DNA of 64,000 nt from Caulobacter sp. 602-1 (GCF_003931565.1 NZ_RRYI01000003.1:1-64000); one strand, 5' to 3'; numbered from the stretch's first letter, positions 16,047 to 24,900 are shown. Notes: generated by a model not told the origin, from the sequence alone. A program made the numbers and translations.

Positions 16047-17085
16047 AGCGCGCGGCCGTGGTCTGGCGGTGAACCACGGCGTGGTCAAGCTGCTGGAAGA
16101 CGGGGGTGGAAGCGGTGTTGGCCCCGGTCAGTCGGGCCACCAGCATCTCGACGGCGCGTTGGCCCAGCACCTTCACCGGTTGATGCACGGTGGTCAGCGG
16201 CGGCCAGACGATGGCGGCGACGGGGGCGTCGTCGAAGCCCGTGATCGACAGGTCGCGCGGAATGCTCAAGCCCCGCGCGTGGGCGGCCGACAGCACGCCG
16301 GCGGCCATGTCGTCATTGGCGCAGACCAGGGCGCTGGGGCTTAGCGGATGGTCCAGCAGCTGCGGCGCAAGGTGCGCGCCCGAGCGGAAGGTGAAGTCGC
16401 CGCGCGCCATGATCCAGGCCTCCTGGCCCAGGCTTTCCTCGGCCAGGGCGCGCTCGAACCCCTTCATGCGTCGGTCGGCCGAGAGGTGGCCCTCCAGTCC
16501 GGCGATGAAGCCGAAGCGCCGGTGACCCAGGCGCAACAACTCCCGCGCCATGTCGTAGCCGCCGGCCTCGTCGTCGACGCCGACGCCGTCGGCGATCCCG
16601 CGGCCCGGTCCGCCCGGCGACACCGTCACCACCTTGCAGCCTTGGGCCAGGGCCGCCTGGATCAGCGAGACGTCGTCGCTATAGGGGGGCGACAGGATCA
16701 GGCCCTCGCAGCGCTGGCTGGTGATCAGGTCCAGCACCCGCTTCTCGCGGTCGGGGGTCTGCTGCGGGACGTTCTGGACCAGCACCTGGTAGCCCAGCGT
16801 CAGGCAGGCGCGCAGGGCTCCCAGTTCCAGGGCGGATTCATAGTAGGAGTTCGGATCGTTCTCGAGGTCCGAGGCGAAGACAAAGGCCAGCAAGCGGCTG
16901 GCCCCGCCCGCCAGACTGCGGGCCTGCGGATTGACCTTGTAGTCCAACTGCTCGATGGCCCGCATGACCCGGGCCCGGACCTCGTCGCGGACATTGGGGC
17001 CGCCGTTCAGCACCCGAGACACCGTCACGCGCGCCACGCCCGAAACGCGGGCGACGTCGTCGATGGTCGGCCTCTTTCCGGTCAA
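16045..17085 (-). CDS. LacI-family transcriptional regulator
   Basis: About 346 residues. The N-terminal LacI helix-turn-helix reads PTIDDVARVSGVARVTVSRV, with hinge residues ending QARSLAGG. A periplasmic-binding-like sensor follows, with LILSPPYSDD, GVDDEAGGYDMAREL and CANDDMAAGVL segments. The TTG at 17085 is favoured by GGAG seven bases upstream; an ATG at 17112 or 17136 would add 9-17 residues. The gene precedes the TBDR-halogenase-GH3-GH30 operon on the same strand. It almost certainly binds the tandem palindromes at 15846-15873 and responds to a sugar from the imported glycan. Confidence 0.9.
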   Translation of the reverse strand: MTGKRPTIDDVARVSGVARVTVSRVLNGGPNVRDEVRARVMRAIEQLDYKVNPQARSLAGGASRLLAFVFASDLENDPNSYYESALELGALRACLTLGYQVLVQNVPQQTPDREKRVLDLITSQRCEGLILSPPYSDDVSLIQAALAQGCKVVTVSPGGPGRGIADGVGVDDEAGGYDMARELLRLGHRRFGFIAGLEGHLSADRRMKGFERALAEESLGQEAWIMARGDFTFRSGAHLAPQLLDHPLSPSALVCANDDMAAGVLSAAHARGLSIPRDLSITGFDDAPVAAIVWPPLTTVHQPVKVLGQRAVEMLVARLTGANTASTPVFQQLDHAVVHRQTTAAR

Positions 17086-17207
17086 AGCACACTCCACTGG
17101 ATGTGGGACCATCGTCGGGAAGCCCCGTCCGCACAAGCGATACGCGTCTTCATGGCGAAGGGTTCGCGCGCAAGAGTTCGCACAAGATGGCTTAGCCGAT
17201 CAACCAA

Positions 17208-17222
17208 ATTGGTCTGACCAAT
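17208..17222. promoter_or_regulatory. FadR/GntR-type operator-like palindrome
   Basis: ATTGGTCTGACCAAT is a palindrome around TGGTCnGACCA, the shape bound by FCD-class GntR regulators such as FadR. It lies about 120 bases upstream of the LacI-type start, on that gene's promoter side. The regulator is not in the window. Confidence 0.5.
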
Positions 17223-17403
17223 GTGGAGCGGGGGCACGGCGTCGCGGCGAAACGCCGGCGCCAGAAGCCTTGGCTCCACAAGTTTTTGCGACAAAGCAAT
17301 GGCAAAGCCACGCTAGCGATCCATACTTGAAATTCGATAATTCATCATTGAGTCAACAAGCACCGAGGAATTCGCCCAGACCCATTTCGCTTTTGCGAAA
17401 TTG

Positions 17404-17418
17404 ATAGATCCAATCTAT
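17404..17418 (+). promoter_or_regulatory. OxyR-type binding site upstream of ahpC
   Basis: ATAGATCCAATCTAT matches the OxyR half-operator ATAGnTnnnAnCTAT at every fixed position. It ends about 80 bases before the ahpC ATG. Only one half-operator is convincing; the second expected 7 bases further on is poor. OxyR control of ahpC is established in many proteobacteria. No oxyR gene is in this window. Confidence 0.65.
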
Positions 17419-17499
17419 TCCGACCAGAAGTTTTATCAATTTGCTCAATCACGAGTCGGGCCTGTAACAGGACCCATCTTCTTCCAACCGGAGCGCCTC

Positions 17500-18063
17500 A
17501 TGTCGCTGATCAACACCGAGATCAAACCCTTCACCGCCCAGGCCTACAAGGACGGCAAGTTCGTCACGGTCAGCGAAGCCGACACCAAGGGCAAGTGGTC
17601 GGTCTTCTTCTTCTATCCCGCCGACTTCACCTTCGTCTGCCCGACCGAGCTGGAAGACCTGGCCGACAACTACGACGTCTTCACCCGCCTGGGCGTCGAG
17701 ATCTATTCGGTGTCGACCGATACGCACTTCTCGCACAAGGCCTGGCACGACAGCTCGCCGGCCATCGGCAAGATCAAGTACACCATGATCGGCGACCCGT
17801 CGGGCGTGGTGACCAACAACTTCGAGATCATGCGCCCGGGCGTCGGCCTGGCCGACCGCGGCACCTTCCTGGTCGACCCGCAAGGCGTGATCCAGTTCAT
17901 GGAAGTCACCGCCGAAGGCATCGGCCGCAACGCCATCGAGCTGCTGCGCAAGATCAAGGCCGCCCAATACGTGGCCAGCCACCCGGGCGAAGTCTGCCCG
18001 GCCAAGTGGGAAGAGGGTGAAAAGACCCTGGCCCCGTCGCTCGACCTGGTCGGCAAGATCTAA
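17500..18063 (+). CDS. ahpC: Alkyl hydroperoxide reductase subunit C (2-Cys peroxiredoxin)
   Basis: Reduces hydrogen peroxide and alkyl hydroperoxides in the cytoplasm, and is recycled by AhpF. The 187-residue length matches the family. The peroxidatic Cys47 is in [11 protein letters not shown] and the resolving Cys166 in GEVCPAKW. The conserved [10 protein letters not shown] precedes the active Cys. The ATG at 17500 has GGAG 6 bases before it; the frame stays open to 17401, across the OxyR-like site, so the longer start is rejected. ahpF follows after 142 bases. Confidence 0.97.
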   Translation: MSLINTEIKPFTAQAYKDGKFVTVSEADTKGKWSVFFFYPADFTFVCPTELEDLADNYDVFTRLGVEIYSVSTDTHFSHKAWHDSSPAIGKIKYTMIGDPSGVVTNNFEIMRPGVGLADRGTFLVDPQGVIQFMEVTAEGIGRNAIELLRKIKAAQYVASHPGEVCPAKWEEGEKTLAPSLDLVGKI

Positions 18064-18205
18064 AGCCTAACGACTACCCGGACCGCCGGCCGTTCATTCG
18101 GACCGGTCGGCGGCCCGGCCCTTGATCGTACGCCGCGTTCGATCCTCCTCCCCCCGAAAATCGAACGCCACCTTTCTCTCCCCCTAGCCTTTTTGGGAGC
18201 GCGCC

Positions 18206-19792
18206 ATGCTGGACGCCGGTCTGAAGACCCAGTTGACCACCTATCTGCAGAACCTGCGCCAGCCGATCGAACTGGTCGCCTCCCTCGCGGATGACGCCGG
18301 TTCGAAGGAGATGCTGGCCCTGTTGGAAGACGTCGCCGCGACGTCGGACAAGGTCAGCCTGAACCTGTCGGGCGACGACGCCCGCAAGCCCTCCTTCGCC
18401 ATTACCCGCGCCGCCGGTGACGCTTCGGTGCGCTTCGCCGGCCTGCCGCTGGGTCACGAGTTCACCTCGCTGGTGCTGGCCCTGCTGCATGTCGGCGGCC
18501 ACCCGCCGCGCCTCGACGCCGAGGTCATCGAACGGATCAAGGCGCTGGACGGCGACTACCGCTTCGAGACCTATTTCTCGCAATCCTGCCAGAACTGCCC
18601 GGACGTGGTGCAGGCTCTCAACACCATGAGCGCGCTCAATCCGCGCATCAGCCACGTCGCCATCGACGGCGCCCTGTTCAAGGACGAGGTCGAGGCCCGC
18701 CAAGTCATGGCCGTGCCGACCATCCTGCTGAACGGCGAGGCCTTCGGCCAGGGCCGCATGGATGTCGAACAGATCCTGGCCAAGCTGGACGCCGGCGCGG
18801 GCGACCGCATGGCCGAGAAGATCAAAGCCAAGGACGCCTTCGAGGTGCTGGTCATCGGCGGCGGCCCCGCCGGCGCGGCCGCGGCGGTCTACGCCGCCCG
18901 CAAGGGCATCCGGACCGGGGTCGCGGCCGAGCGGTTCGGCGGCCAGGTGCTGGACACCATGGCCATCGAGAACTTCATCTCGGTCCCCCACACCGAGGGT
19001 CCGAAAATGGCCGCGGCGCTGGAGCAGCACGTCAAGGAATACGACGTCGACATCATGAACCTGCAGAAGGCTGTCGGTCTGGTTCCGGCCAAGACCGCCG
19101 GCGGCCTGATCGAGGTCAAGCTGGAGAACGGCGCCAGCCTGAAGTCGCGCACCGTCATCCTGTCGACCGGCGCCCGCTGGCGGAACGTCAACGTTCCCGG
19201 CGAGGCCGAGTACCGCAACAAGGGCGTGGCCTACTGCCCGCACTGCGACGGCCCGCTGTTCAAGGGCAAGCGCGTGGCGGTGATCGGCGGCGGCAACAGC
19301 GGCGTCGAGGCGGCCATCGACCTGGCCGGCATCGTCGCCCACGTGACGCTGATCGAGTTCGACAGCCAGCTGCGCGCCGACGCCGTCCTGCAGCGCAAGC
19401 TGGCCAGCCTGCCGAACGTCAAGATCGTCACCTCGGCCATGACCACCGAGATCCACGGCGAGAACGGCAAGGTCTCGGGCCTGTCGTACAAGGACCGCAA
19501 CCAGGACAGCGTCAACCGCGTGGACCTGGAAGGCGTCTTCGTGCAGATCGGCCTGGTTCCCAACACCGAGTGGCTGAAGGACTCCGGCGTCGCCCTGACC
19601 AATCGCGGCGAGATCGAGGTCGACTATCGCGGCGAAACCTCGCTGCCCGGCGTCTTCGCCGCCGGCGACGCGACGGTCACGCCCTACAAGCAGATCATCA
19701 TCGCCATGGGCGAGGGCGCCAAGGCCTCGCTGTCGGCCTTCGACTACCTGATCCGCCAGGTTCCGGCGAACGAAGAGGCGGAGGCGGCCTAA
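18206..19792 (+). CDS. ahpF: Alkyl hydroperoxide reductase subunit F
   Basis: An NADH-dependent FAD disulfide reductase that recycles AhpC. The 528 residues carry two N-terminal thioredoxin-like folds with redox pair Cys128/Cys131 (SCQNCPD). A FAD motif [10 protein letters not shown] follows at about 218-227, then the active pair Cys344/Cys347 (YCPHCDGP), the NADH motif [10 protein letters not shown], and the C-terminal [12 protein letters not shown] segment. A GGGAG ribosome site lies just before the ATG. The standard ahpCF order and spacing support a shared peroxide-stress unit. Confidence 0.97.
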   Translation: MLDAGLKTQLTTYLQNLRQPIELVASLADDAGSKEMLALLEDVAATSDKVSLNLSGDDARKPSFAITRAAGDASVRFAGLPLGHEFTSLVLALLHVGGHPPRLDAEVIERIKALDGDYRFETYFSQSCQNCPDVVQALNTMSALNPRISHVAIDGALFKDEVEARQVMAVPTILLNGEAFGQGRMDVEQILAKLDAGAGDRMAEKIKAKDAFEVLVIGGGPAGAAAAVYAARKGIRTGVAAERFGGQVLDTMAIENFISVPHTEGPKMAAALEQHVKEYDVDIMNLQKAVGLVPAKTAGGLIEVKLENGASLKSRTVILSTGARWRNVNVPGEAEYRNKGVAYCPHCDGPLFKGKRVAVIGGGNSGVEAAIDLAGIVAHVTLIEFDSQLRADAVLQRKLASLPNVKIVTSAMTTEIHGENGKVSGLSYKDRNQDSVNRVDLEGVFVQIGLVPNTEWLKDSGVALTNRGEIEVDYRGETSLPGVFAAGDATVTPYKQIIIAMGEGAKASLSAFDYLIRQVPANEEAEAA

Positions 19793-19823
19793 GGCTCGCC
19801 CCAGCGCGGGCGGCGGCGACCGG

Positions 19824-20354
19824 CTACGGGTCGCGGCGCCGCTCGTCCGCGTCTCCCTCGCCGTCGGCGGTCTCCACCAGCTCCTCCATGAACAAGGCGA
19901 TCAGCGCCGATTGCGAGCGCACGCCGGCCTTGGCGTAGACCCGGGCCAGCTGCGCGCGCACGGTGCCCGCGGCCGCGCCGCGAAGGGTGGCGATCTCGGC
20001 GACGTCACAGCCCTTCAGGGCGAAGAGGGCGACATCGGCCTCGGCCGCGGTCAGCCGCCAGTCGGAAAAGCGCAGGCGCGCCAGCTCGGCCAGGGCGCCC
20101 TTGGCCGCGGCCACCGCCGCCTCGTCCTGGCGGGCGCGCAGGACGAGCCAGCGGACCTGGGTCGCGCCGAACAGGACGCCGACCAGCAGGGCCAGCGCCG
20201 CGCCGCCCTCGGCCAGCAGGTGAGAACCCAGTGCGCCGGCGCGCAGGTCGCCCGTGAAGTCGACCAGGAAGAAGATGGTCGCGGCCAGCTGCAGGATCAC
20301 GATGACCGCGATCATCGTGATCCTGTGTTCGAGGGCTCGACGTCGATTGATCAT
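19824..20354 (-). CDS. Membrane-anchored LuxR-type HTH regulator
   Basis: A 176-residue protein with two N-terminal membrane helices (about 11-31 and 45-65), a short Ala-rich linker, then a LuxR/GerE-type HTH. The HTH runs from LTAAEADVALFALKGCDVAE to GTVRAQLARVYAKAGVRSQS (about 101-150). The tail is very acidic then basic. No receiver domain is present. Its start is only 10 bases from the end of the cytochrome b561-like gene, so it is probably cotranscribed and may sense membrane redox state. That role is inferred from position. Confidence 0.8.
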   Translation of the reverse strand: MINRRRALEHRITMIAVIVILQLAATIFFLVDFTGDLRAGALGSHLLAEGGAALALLVGVLFGATQVRWLVLRARQDEAAVAAAKGALAELARLRFSDWRLTAAEADVALFALKGCDVAEIATLRGAAAGTVRAQLARVYAKAGVRSQSALIALFMEELVETADGEGDADERRRDP

Positions 20355-20364
20355 CGCCAGAGAC

Positions 20365-20988
20365 TTAGCGCCGCCCGGGAAGCATCGCCAAGACTATCCG
20401 CCGTCCGCTCCGCCGCGTTTCGAAGACGACGCCCGCGATGTGCAGGACGATGAGGCCGTAGAGCAAGTTCACCGCAGCCTCATGGACCTCGGTCAGCGGG
20501 CCCTCCTCATGCTCTTCGCCGGCTTCCCCGGCCTCTTCGTGGTCATCCCCGTTACGATCGAGCGTCGCGACCGTGGCGACCGGCGAGGCGGCGGCGCGTT
20601 CCGGCGTGTCGGGGGCGCTGACCATCAGCAGACCGGTCACGACGATGACGGCCAGGACGCTCCAGATCGCATAGACCATCAGCGCGCCGAGCGGATTATG
20701 CGAGGCGTGCTCGGTGCGTCGACCGGCGACGATCTCCCGGATATGCGCCAGGGCGCGGCGCGGGCTGGGCGGAAAGGCCGAGAACCGCGCCTCGGCCGGA
20801 CCGATGACGCCCCAGATCAGACGCAGGACAAGAGTGGCGGCCAGCGCATAGCCGACCCACAGGTGCGGGGTCGAGCCTGCCTCTGTGATCAATCCGTTGG
20901 CGACGACGGCGGCGACAACGGTCCAATGCGTCAGCTTGACCACCGGGTCCCAGCGGCGGGACGCCGGCGTCGTCTCAGTCGCGGTCAT
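20365..20988 (-). CDS. Cytochrome b561/b6-type membrane protein
   Basis: A 207-residue di-heme-type membrane cytochrome b. WDPVVKLTHWTVV carries His21, typical of the first helix of the Ni/Fe-hydrogenase/b561 domain. Further histidines include His42 (TPHLWVGYAL), His97 in the ASHNPLGALM helix, and one in LYGLIVLHIAGVVFE. Four hydrophobic helices are visible, with an acidic Asp/Glu/His-rich loop before the last. The ATG at 20988 has GGAG upstream; starts at 21006 and 21039 are alternatives. It overlaps the stop of the small exported protein by 14 bases. Electron partner unknown. Confidence 0.85.
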   Translation of the reverse strand: MTATETTPASRRWDPVVKLTHWTVVAAVVANGLITEAGSTPHLWVGYALAATLVLRLIWGVIGPAEARFSAFPPSPRRALAHIREIVAGRRTEHASHNPLGALMVYAIWSVLAVIVVTGLLMVSAPDTPERAAASPVATVATLDRNGDDHEEAGEAGEEHEEGPLTEVHEAAVNLLYGLIVLHIAGVVFETRRSGRRIVLAMLPGRR

Positions 20989-21238
20989 GGCGGCGCTCCG
21001 CGTCATGCCTTTCGCCCCGCTCGGCGTGGTCGCGCTCAACCGATTTGGGGCGAGCCTTGTGGCGGGCGTCGTCGTCCGGATCCTCGGCCTTGGCCGGCGC
21101 CGGCTTGGAGGCGGCCGAGGCGGGCGAGACGACCTTGGCCCGAGGAAGCCTGGCCTCCTCCGCGAGGGCGAGGGCGGGGGCGGCCAGGGACAGGATCAGG
21201 AGGCTGGCGCCGAATATGGCGAACGATGGCTTGGTCAC
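20975..21238 (-). CDS. Small exported highly charged protein
   Basis: 87 residues. A clear signal peptide spans about 1-26 (hydrophobic LLILSLAAPALALA). The mature part is short and disordered, rich in Ala/Lys/Pro and then in His, Asp, Glu and Arg (DHAERGERHDAERRHDRD). The GTG start at 21238 has GGAGAA about 6 bases before it. Overlap with the cytochrome gene shows they share an operon. The His/Asp-rich tail could bind metal or heme, but this is speculation; no family is recognised. Confidence 0.7.
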   Translation of the reverse strand: MTKPSFAIFGASLLILSLAAPALALAEEARLPRAKVVSPASAASKPAPAKAEDPDDDARHKARPKSVERDHAERGERHDAERRHDRD

Positions 21239-21358
21239 TTGCGGTTCTCCCGTGCTTGAGACGAGAGAAGGGGTGCGCCGCGCCAGACCGCGCCGCCATA
21301 GGCGGAAGGCTTACAGGCGCCGTGATAAGCGCCTGCTTACGCCCCCCTGTCCGGAGGC

Positions 21359-22249
21359 TTACGCCTCGGCCATCGCCTGGCCGCGCACCAGCGCCGCATA
21401 GGTGTCCATCAGGTCCAGCGACAGCTTGCCGGGCGTGAACCTGAACTCGCCGATCTCGGACACCGGGGTGACCTCGGCGGCGGTGCCGACGATGAAGCAC
21501 TCGGTGAAGGTCGCCAGCTCTTCCTTCTGGATGTGGCGCTCGACGACCTCGATCCCCTTGTCCTTGGCGATGGCGATCACCGTGCGGCGGGTGATGCCGT
21601 CCAGGAAGCAGTCGGGCTTGGGCGTGTGCAGCACGCCGTCCTTGACGAAGAACACGTTCGCGCCGGTCGCCTCGGCCACATAGCCGCGATAGTCCAGCAT
21701 CATCGCGTCGGCGTAACCGTCCTTCTCGGCGGCGTGCTTGGAGATGGTGCAGATCATGTAGAGGCCGGCGGCCTTGGCCGCGACCGGAGCGGTCTTGGGG
21801 TCCGGACGCTGGTACTTGGCCCAGGTCAGGCGGATGCCCTTGGCCTTGGTCGCCGGATCGAAGTAGCTGGGCCACTCCCAGACGGCGATGGCGACGTGGA
21901 TCTTGGTCTGCTGCGCCGAAACACCGATCATTTCACTGCCCCGCCAGGCGATCGGGCGGACATAACAATCCTTGAGGTTATTCTTGGCCGCGGTCGCCTT
22001 GCAGGCCTCGTCGATCTCGGCCACCGTGTAGGGGATCTTGAAGTCGAGGATCTCCGCCGACTTGAACAGGCGCTCGGTATGCTCGGTCAGCTTGAAAATC
22101 TCGCCGCCGTACATCCGCTCGCCTTCGAACACGGACGAGGCGTAGTGAAGTCCGTGGGTCAATACGTGCACCTTCGCCTCGCGCCAGGGAACGAACTGGC
22201 CGTCCAGCCAGATCCAACCGTCACGATCGTCGAAGGGAACCAGAGACAT
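21359..22249 (-). CDS. ilvE: Branched-chain amino-acid aminotransferase
   Basis: PLP-dependent transamination of leucine, isoleucine and valine with 2-oxoglutarate. The 296-residue fold-type IV protein has HGLHYASSVFEGERMY near the N-terminus, PLP lysine Lys159 in VAAKAAGLYM, and the family signature region DYRGYVAEATGANVFFV. The C-terminal TAAEVTPV loop binds the phosphate. Length and motifs fit IlvE rather than D-alanine aminotransferase. It is divergent from the MarR-type gene, which starts about 80 bases away. Confidence 0.93.
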   Translation of the reverse strand: MSLVPFDDRDGWIWLDGQFVPWREAKVHVLTHGLHYASSVFEGERMYGGEIFKLTEHTERLFKSAEILDFKIPYTVAEIDEACKATAAKNNLKDCYVRPIAWRGSEMIGVSAQQTKIHVAIAVWEWPSYFDPATKAKGIRLTWAKYQRPDPKTAPVAAKAAGLYMICTISKHAAEKDGYADAMMLDYRGYVAEATGANVFFVKDGVLHTPKPDCFLDGITRRTVIAIAKDKGIEVVERHIQKEELATFTECFIVGTAAEVTPVSEIGEFRFTPGKLSLDLMDTYAALVRGQAMAEA

Positions 22250-22329
22250 CGGCCCAAGACCTCCTTATTGGAAACCCGGCTCTTAGACGCCCCGAGGACG
22301 GGGGCGTCAAATAAAATGGACTCCGCGCG

Positions 22330-22833
22330 ATGATAGCCCCGCTGCAGCCTGGTTCGGACGATCCCCGTCTGATCCTCCGCGAGGAAGAGCTGGACGGCGG
22401 GCTGGAACTCATCCTGCTCGCAGAGGCCTCGCTGTGGGCCGCCGTCGACGCGGCGCTGGAGGCCGAGACCCTGGGCCTGGGCCGCTCGCATTGGCGCGCG
22501 ACCTTCCTGCTGCGCCGTCGACCGGGCATCGGCGTGCAGGATCTTTCCAAGCTGACCAGCCTGTCCAAGCAGGCCGCCAGCCGCACCCTGGCCGACCTGC
22601 GGAAGGCCGGCCTGGTCGAGCGCGGCGCGGGCGATCTGGACGGCCGTCGGCGTCCGGCGACCCTGACGCCCGAGGGGGTGGCCTTCGAGCACCGCACGGC
22701 CGAGCGGCTGCGGGCGCTGCTGGCCCGCGCCTATCGCACCGGGGGCCTTGACGGCGTGGCCGGCGCGCGGCGGATCCTGGCGGCGCTGGCCGGTCCGCGC
22801 CAGGGTATCGGCGCCGCCCGACGCCAAACCTGA
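22330..22833 (+). CDS. MarR-family transcriptional regulator (PetP-like)
   Basis: A 167-residue winged-helix regulator. The recognition helix region reads VQDLSKLTSLSKQAASRTLADLRKAGLV, followed by the wing DGRRRPATLTPEG. It is immediately followed (12 bases) by an OmpR-type response regulator and a kinase. In Rhodobacter capsulatus a MarR-like petP and OmpR-like petR stand together and are needed for bc1 complex expression. The same pairing here suggests, but does not prove, a petP orthologue. MarR assignment is strong. Confidence 0.85.
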   Translation: MIAPLQPGSDDPRLILREEELDGGLELILLAEASLWAAVDAALEAETLGLGRSHWRATFLLRRRPGIGVQDLSKLTSLSKQAASRTLADLRKAGLVERGAGDLDGRRRPATLTPEGVAFEHRTAERLRALLARAYRTGGLDGVAGARRILAALAGPRQGIGAARRQT

Positions 22834-22845
22834 TACAATGACGCC

Positions 22846-23547
22846 ATGAGCCCCGAAGAACGCCGCGAGCGCCACATCCTGGTCGTCGACGACGACGACC
22901 GCCTGCGCAAACTGATCAAGGAATTCCTCAGCCGGGCGGGTTTCCGGGTCACCGCCGCCTCGGACGCGGCCGGGGCCGACCGCCTGTTCGGCGCCCTGGA
23001 CTTCGACCTGATGGTGCTGGACGTGATGATGCCCGGCGAGGATGGCTACGCCTTCACCAAGCGCCTTCGGGGCCGGGGCGGCGAGAGCGGCCGCACGCCG
23101 ATCCTGATGCTGACCGCCCGCGACCAGACCGCCGACCGCATCGAGGGGCTGTCCAGCGGCGTCGACGACTATCTGGGCAAGCCGTTCGAGCCGCAGGAGC
23201 TGCTGCTGCGCATCGAGGCCATCCTGCGCCGGTCATCGGCGCGGCCGGTGGGGCCCAAGGCGCTGCCGCTGGGCCGCTGCACGTTCGAGGCCGATCGCGG
23301 CGAACTGACCTGCGACGGCGAGGTCGTGCGCTTGACCGAGGCCGAGGTCACCCTGCTGCGCCGCCTGGCCCGCTCGGCCCACGAGCCGGTCGACCGCCTG
23401 GAGCTGGCCCGCGACACCGCCGACGCCACCGGCCGCGCGGTCGACGTCCAGGTCACCCGCCTGCGCCGCAAGATCGAACCGGACCCGAAGAACCCCCGCT
23501 ATCTCCAGACCGTGCGCGGCGTCGGCTACCGGCTGGCGCCGGACTGA
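22846..23547 (+). CDS. OmpR-family response regulator (PetR-like)
   Basis: 233 residues. The receiver domain (about 8-125) has the acidic pocket DDDD at 15-18, phospho-acceptor Asp59 in LMVLDVMMPGEDG, and conserved Thr/Lys in LTARD and YLGKPFEP. A C-terminal winged helix (about 140-230) ends in DPKNPRYLQTVRGVGYRL. It sits between a MarR-type gene and a histidine kinase, the latter starting three bases after its stop. The partner kinase is evident. Target genes may include petABC, by analogy with PetR. Confidence 0.92.
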   Translation: MSPEERRERHILVVDDDDRLRKLIKEFLSRAGFRVTAASDAAGADRLFGALDFDLMVLDVMMPGEDGYAFTKRLRGRGGESGRTPILMLTARDQTADRIEGLSSGVDDYLGKPFEPQELLLRIEAILRRSSARPVGPKALPLGRCTFEADRGELTCDGEVVRLTEAEVTLLRRLARSAHEPVDRLELARDTADATGRAVDVQVTRLRRKIEPDPKNPRYLQTVRGVGYRLAPD

Positions 23548-23550
23548 TTG

Positions 23551-24891
23551 ATGCGCCTGCGCACCAAGCTCTATATCCCGTTGTTCATCAAGCGCTTGCT
23601 GCCGACCAGCCTGTTCGGCCGCAGCTTGCTGATCATCATCCTGCCGGTGGCGCTGATGCAGATCGCCGTGACCTGGGCGTTCTTCGACGCCCACTGGCAG
23701 TCGGTGACCAGCAAGCTGTCGGAAGGCCTGGCCGGCGACATCGCCTGGGCCGTGCAGTCCTACGAGGACGACCCCAGCCCCGCCGCCGTCGAGAAGCTGG
23801 CCCAGCGGGCCGAGGACTCTCTGTCGCTGTCGATCGCCTTCCAGAAGGGCCGCAAGCTGCCGACCGGCCACCGGCCTTCGCTGTTCGCCGCCCTGGATCG
23901 CTCGCTGGACAAGGCGCTCGACGACCGGCTCGACAACCCCTTCTGGTTCGACACCACCCGCTACACCGCCTATATCGACATCCGCGTGCAGGTGAAGGAC
24001 GGGGTCCTGCAGATCTACGCCCTGCGCGACCGGGCCTACGCCACCCAGGGTCACATCTTCATCCTGTGGATGGTGGTGGCGACGATGCTGCTGACGGCGG
24101 TGGCCATCCTGTTCATCCGCAACCAGGTGCGGGCGATCGAGCGCCTGGCCGACGCCGCCGACGCCTTCGGCCGGGGCGAGGACCACGACTTCAAGCCGCA
24201 TGGCGCGCGCGAGGTCCGCCAGGCGGCCATGGCCTTCATGGCCATGCGGGCGCGTATCGTCCGCCATATCGAGCAGCGCACCGCCCTGCTCGCCAGCGTC
24301 AGCCATGATCTGCGCACGCCGCTCACCCGCCTGAAGCTGGAAATGGCCATGTCCGAACCCAGCGAACAGCTGGAGGCCATGAAGGGCGATCTCTCCGAGA
24401 TGGAGCACATGATCGACGAGTACCTGGCCTTCGCCCGCGGCGAGGGCGGGGAGGCGGTTCAGGAAATAAGCCTGTCGGAGCTGGTCGAGGGGGTGGTCGC
24501 CGACGCCGAGCGCGGCGGGGCGATGGTCGAGACCGAGATCACCCGCGACCTGCAGGCGCGGCTACGGCCCCTGGCCTTCCGCCGGGCCTTGGCCAACCTG
24601 ATCGACAACGGCGTCGCCCATGCCGACCGGGTGAAGGTCACGGCCACAGCCCGCCTGACCGGCGGCGTCGAGGTGGCGGTCGATGACGACGGCCCGGGCA
24701 TTCCCGAGGATCGCTACGAAGAGGCCTTCAAGCCATTCTCGCGGCTGGACGAGAGCCGGAACCAGAATGAGAAGGGGGTCGGCCTGGGCCTGGCGATCGC
24801 GCGCGACATGGCGCGGAGCCTCGGCGGAGACCTGGTGCTGTCGCGATCGATGATGGGCGGGCTGCGAGCCTCGATCCGGCTGCCGGGGTAA
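23551..24891 (+). CDS. Sensor histidine kinase (EnvZ-like)
   Basis: 446 residues. TM1 is at about 25-46, followed by a periplasmic sensor of about 120 residues, TM2 at about 169-190 and a HAMP domain (RNQVRAIERLADAADAFGRG). The phosphorylated His252 is in LLASVSHDLRTPLTRL. The ATPase domain has NLIDNGVAHA, DDGPGIPED and GVGLGLAIARDMARS. The ATG at 23551 follows a TTG at 23548, which could equally be used. It is the cognate kinase of the upstream regulator. The ligand is unknown. Confidence 0.92.
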   Translation: MRLRTKLYIPLFIKRLLPTSLFGRSLLIIILPVALMQIAVTWAFFDAHWQSVTSKLSEGLAGDIAWAVQSYEDDPSPAAVEKLAQRAEDSLSLSIAFQKGRKLPTGHRPSLFAALDRSLDKALDDRLDNPFWFDTTRYTAYIDIRVQVKDGVLQIYALRDRAYATQGHIFILWMVVATMLLTAVAILFIRNQVRAIERLADAADAFGRGEDHDFKPHGAREVRQAAMAFMAMRARIVRHIEQRTALLASVSHDLRTPLTRLKLEMAMSEPSEQLEAMKGDLSEMEHMIDEYLAFARGEGGEAVQEISLSELVEGVVADAERGGAMVETEITRDLQARLRPLAFRRALANLIDNGVAHADRVKVTATARLTGGVEVAVDDDGPGIPEDRYEEAFKPFSRLDESRNQNEKGVGLGLAIARDMARSLGGDLVLSRSMMGGLRASIRLPG

Positions 24892-24900
24892 GGCGATAGC

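Larger units (their letters stand above)
17113..17499. other. Divergent intergenic region between LacI-type gene and ahpC
   Basis: About 390 bases, with a notably AT-rich stretch at about 17290-17450 in contrast to the surrounding DNA. It contains a GntR/FadR-type palindrome at 17208-17222 and an OxyR-type site at 17404-17418. No gene is seen; the open frame through its right part is the unstarted extension of ahpC. Confidence 0.7.
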
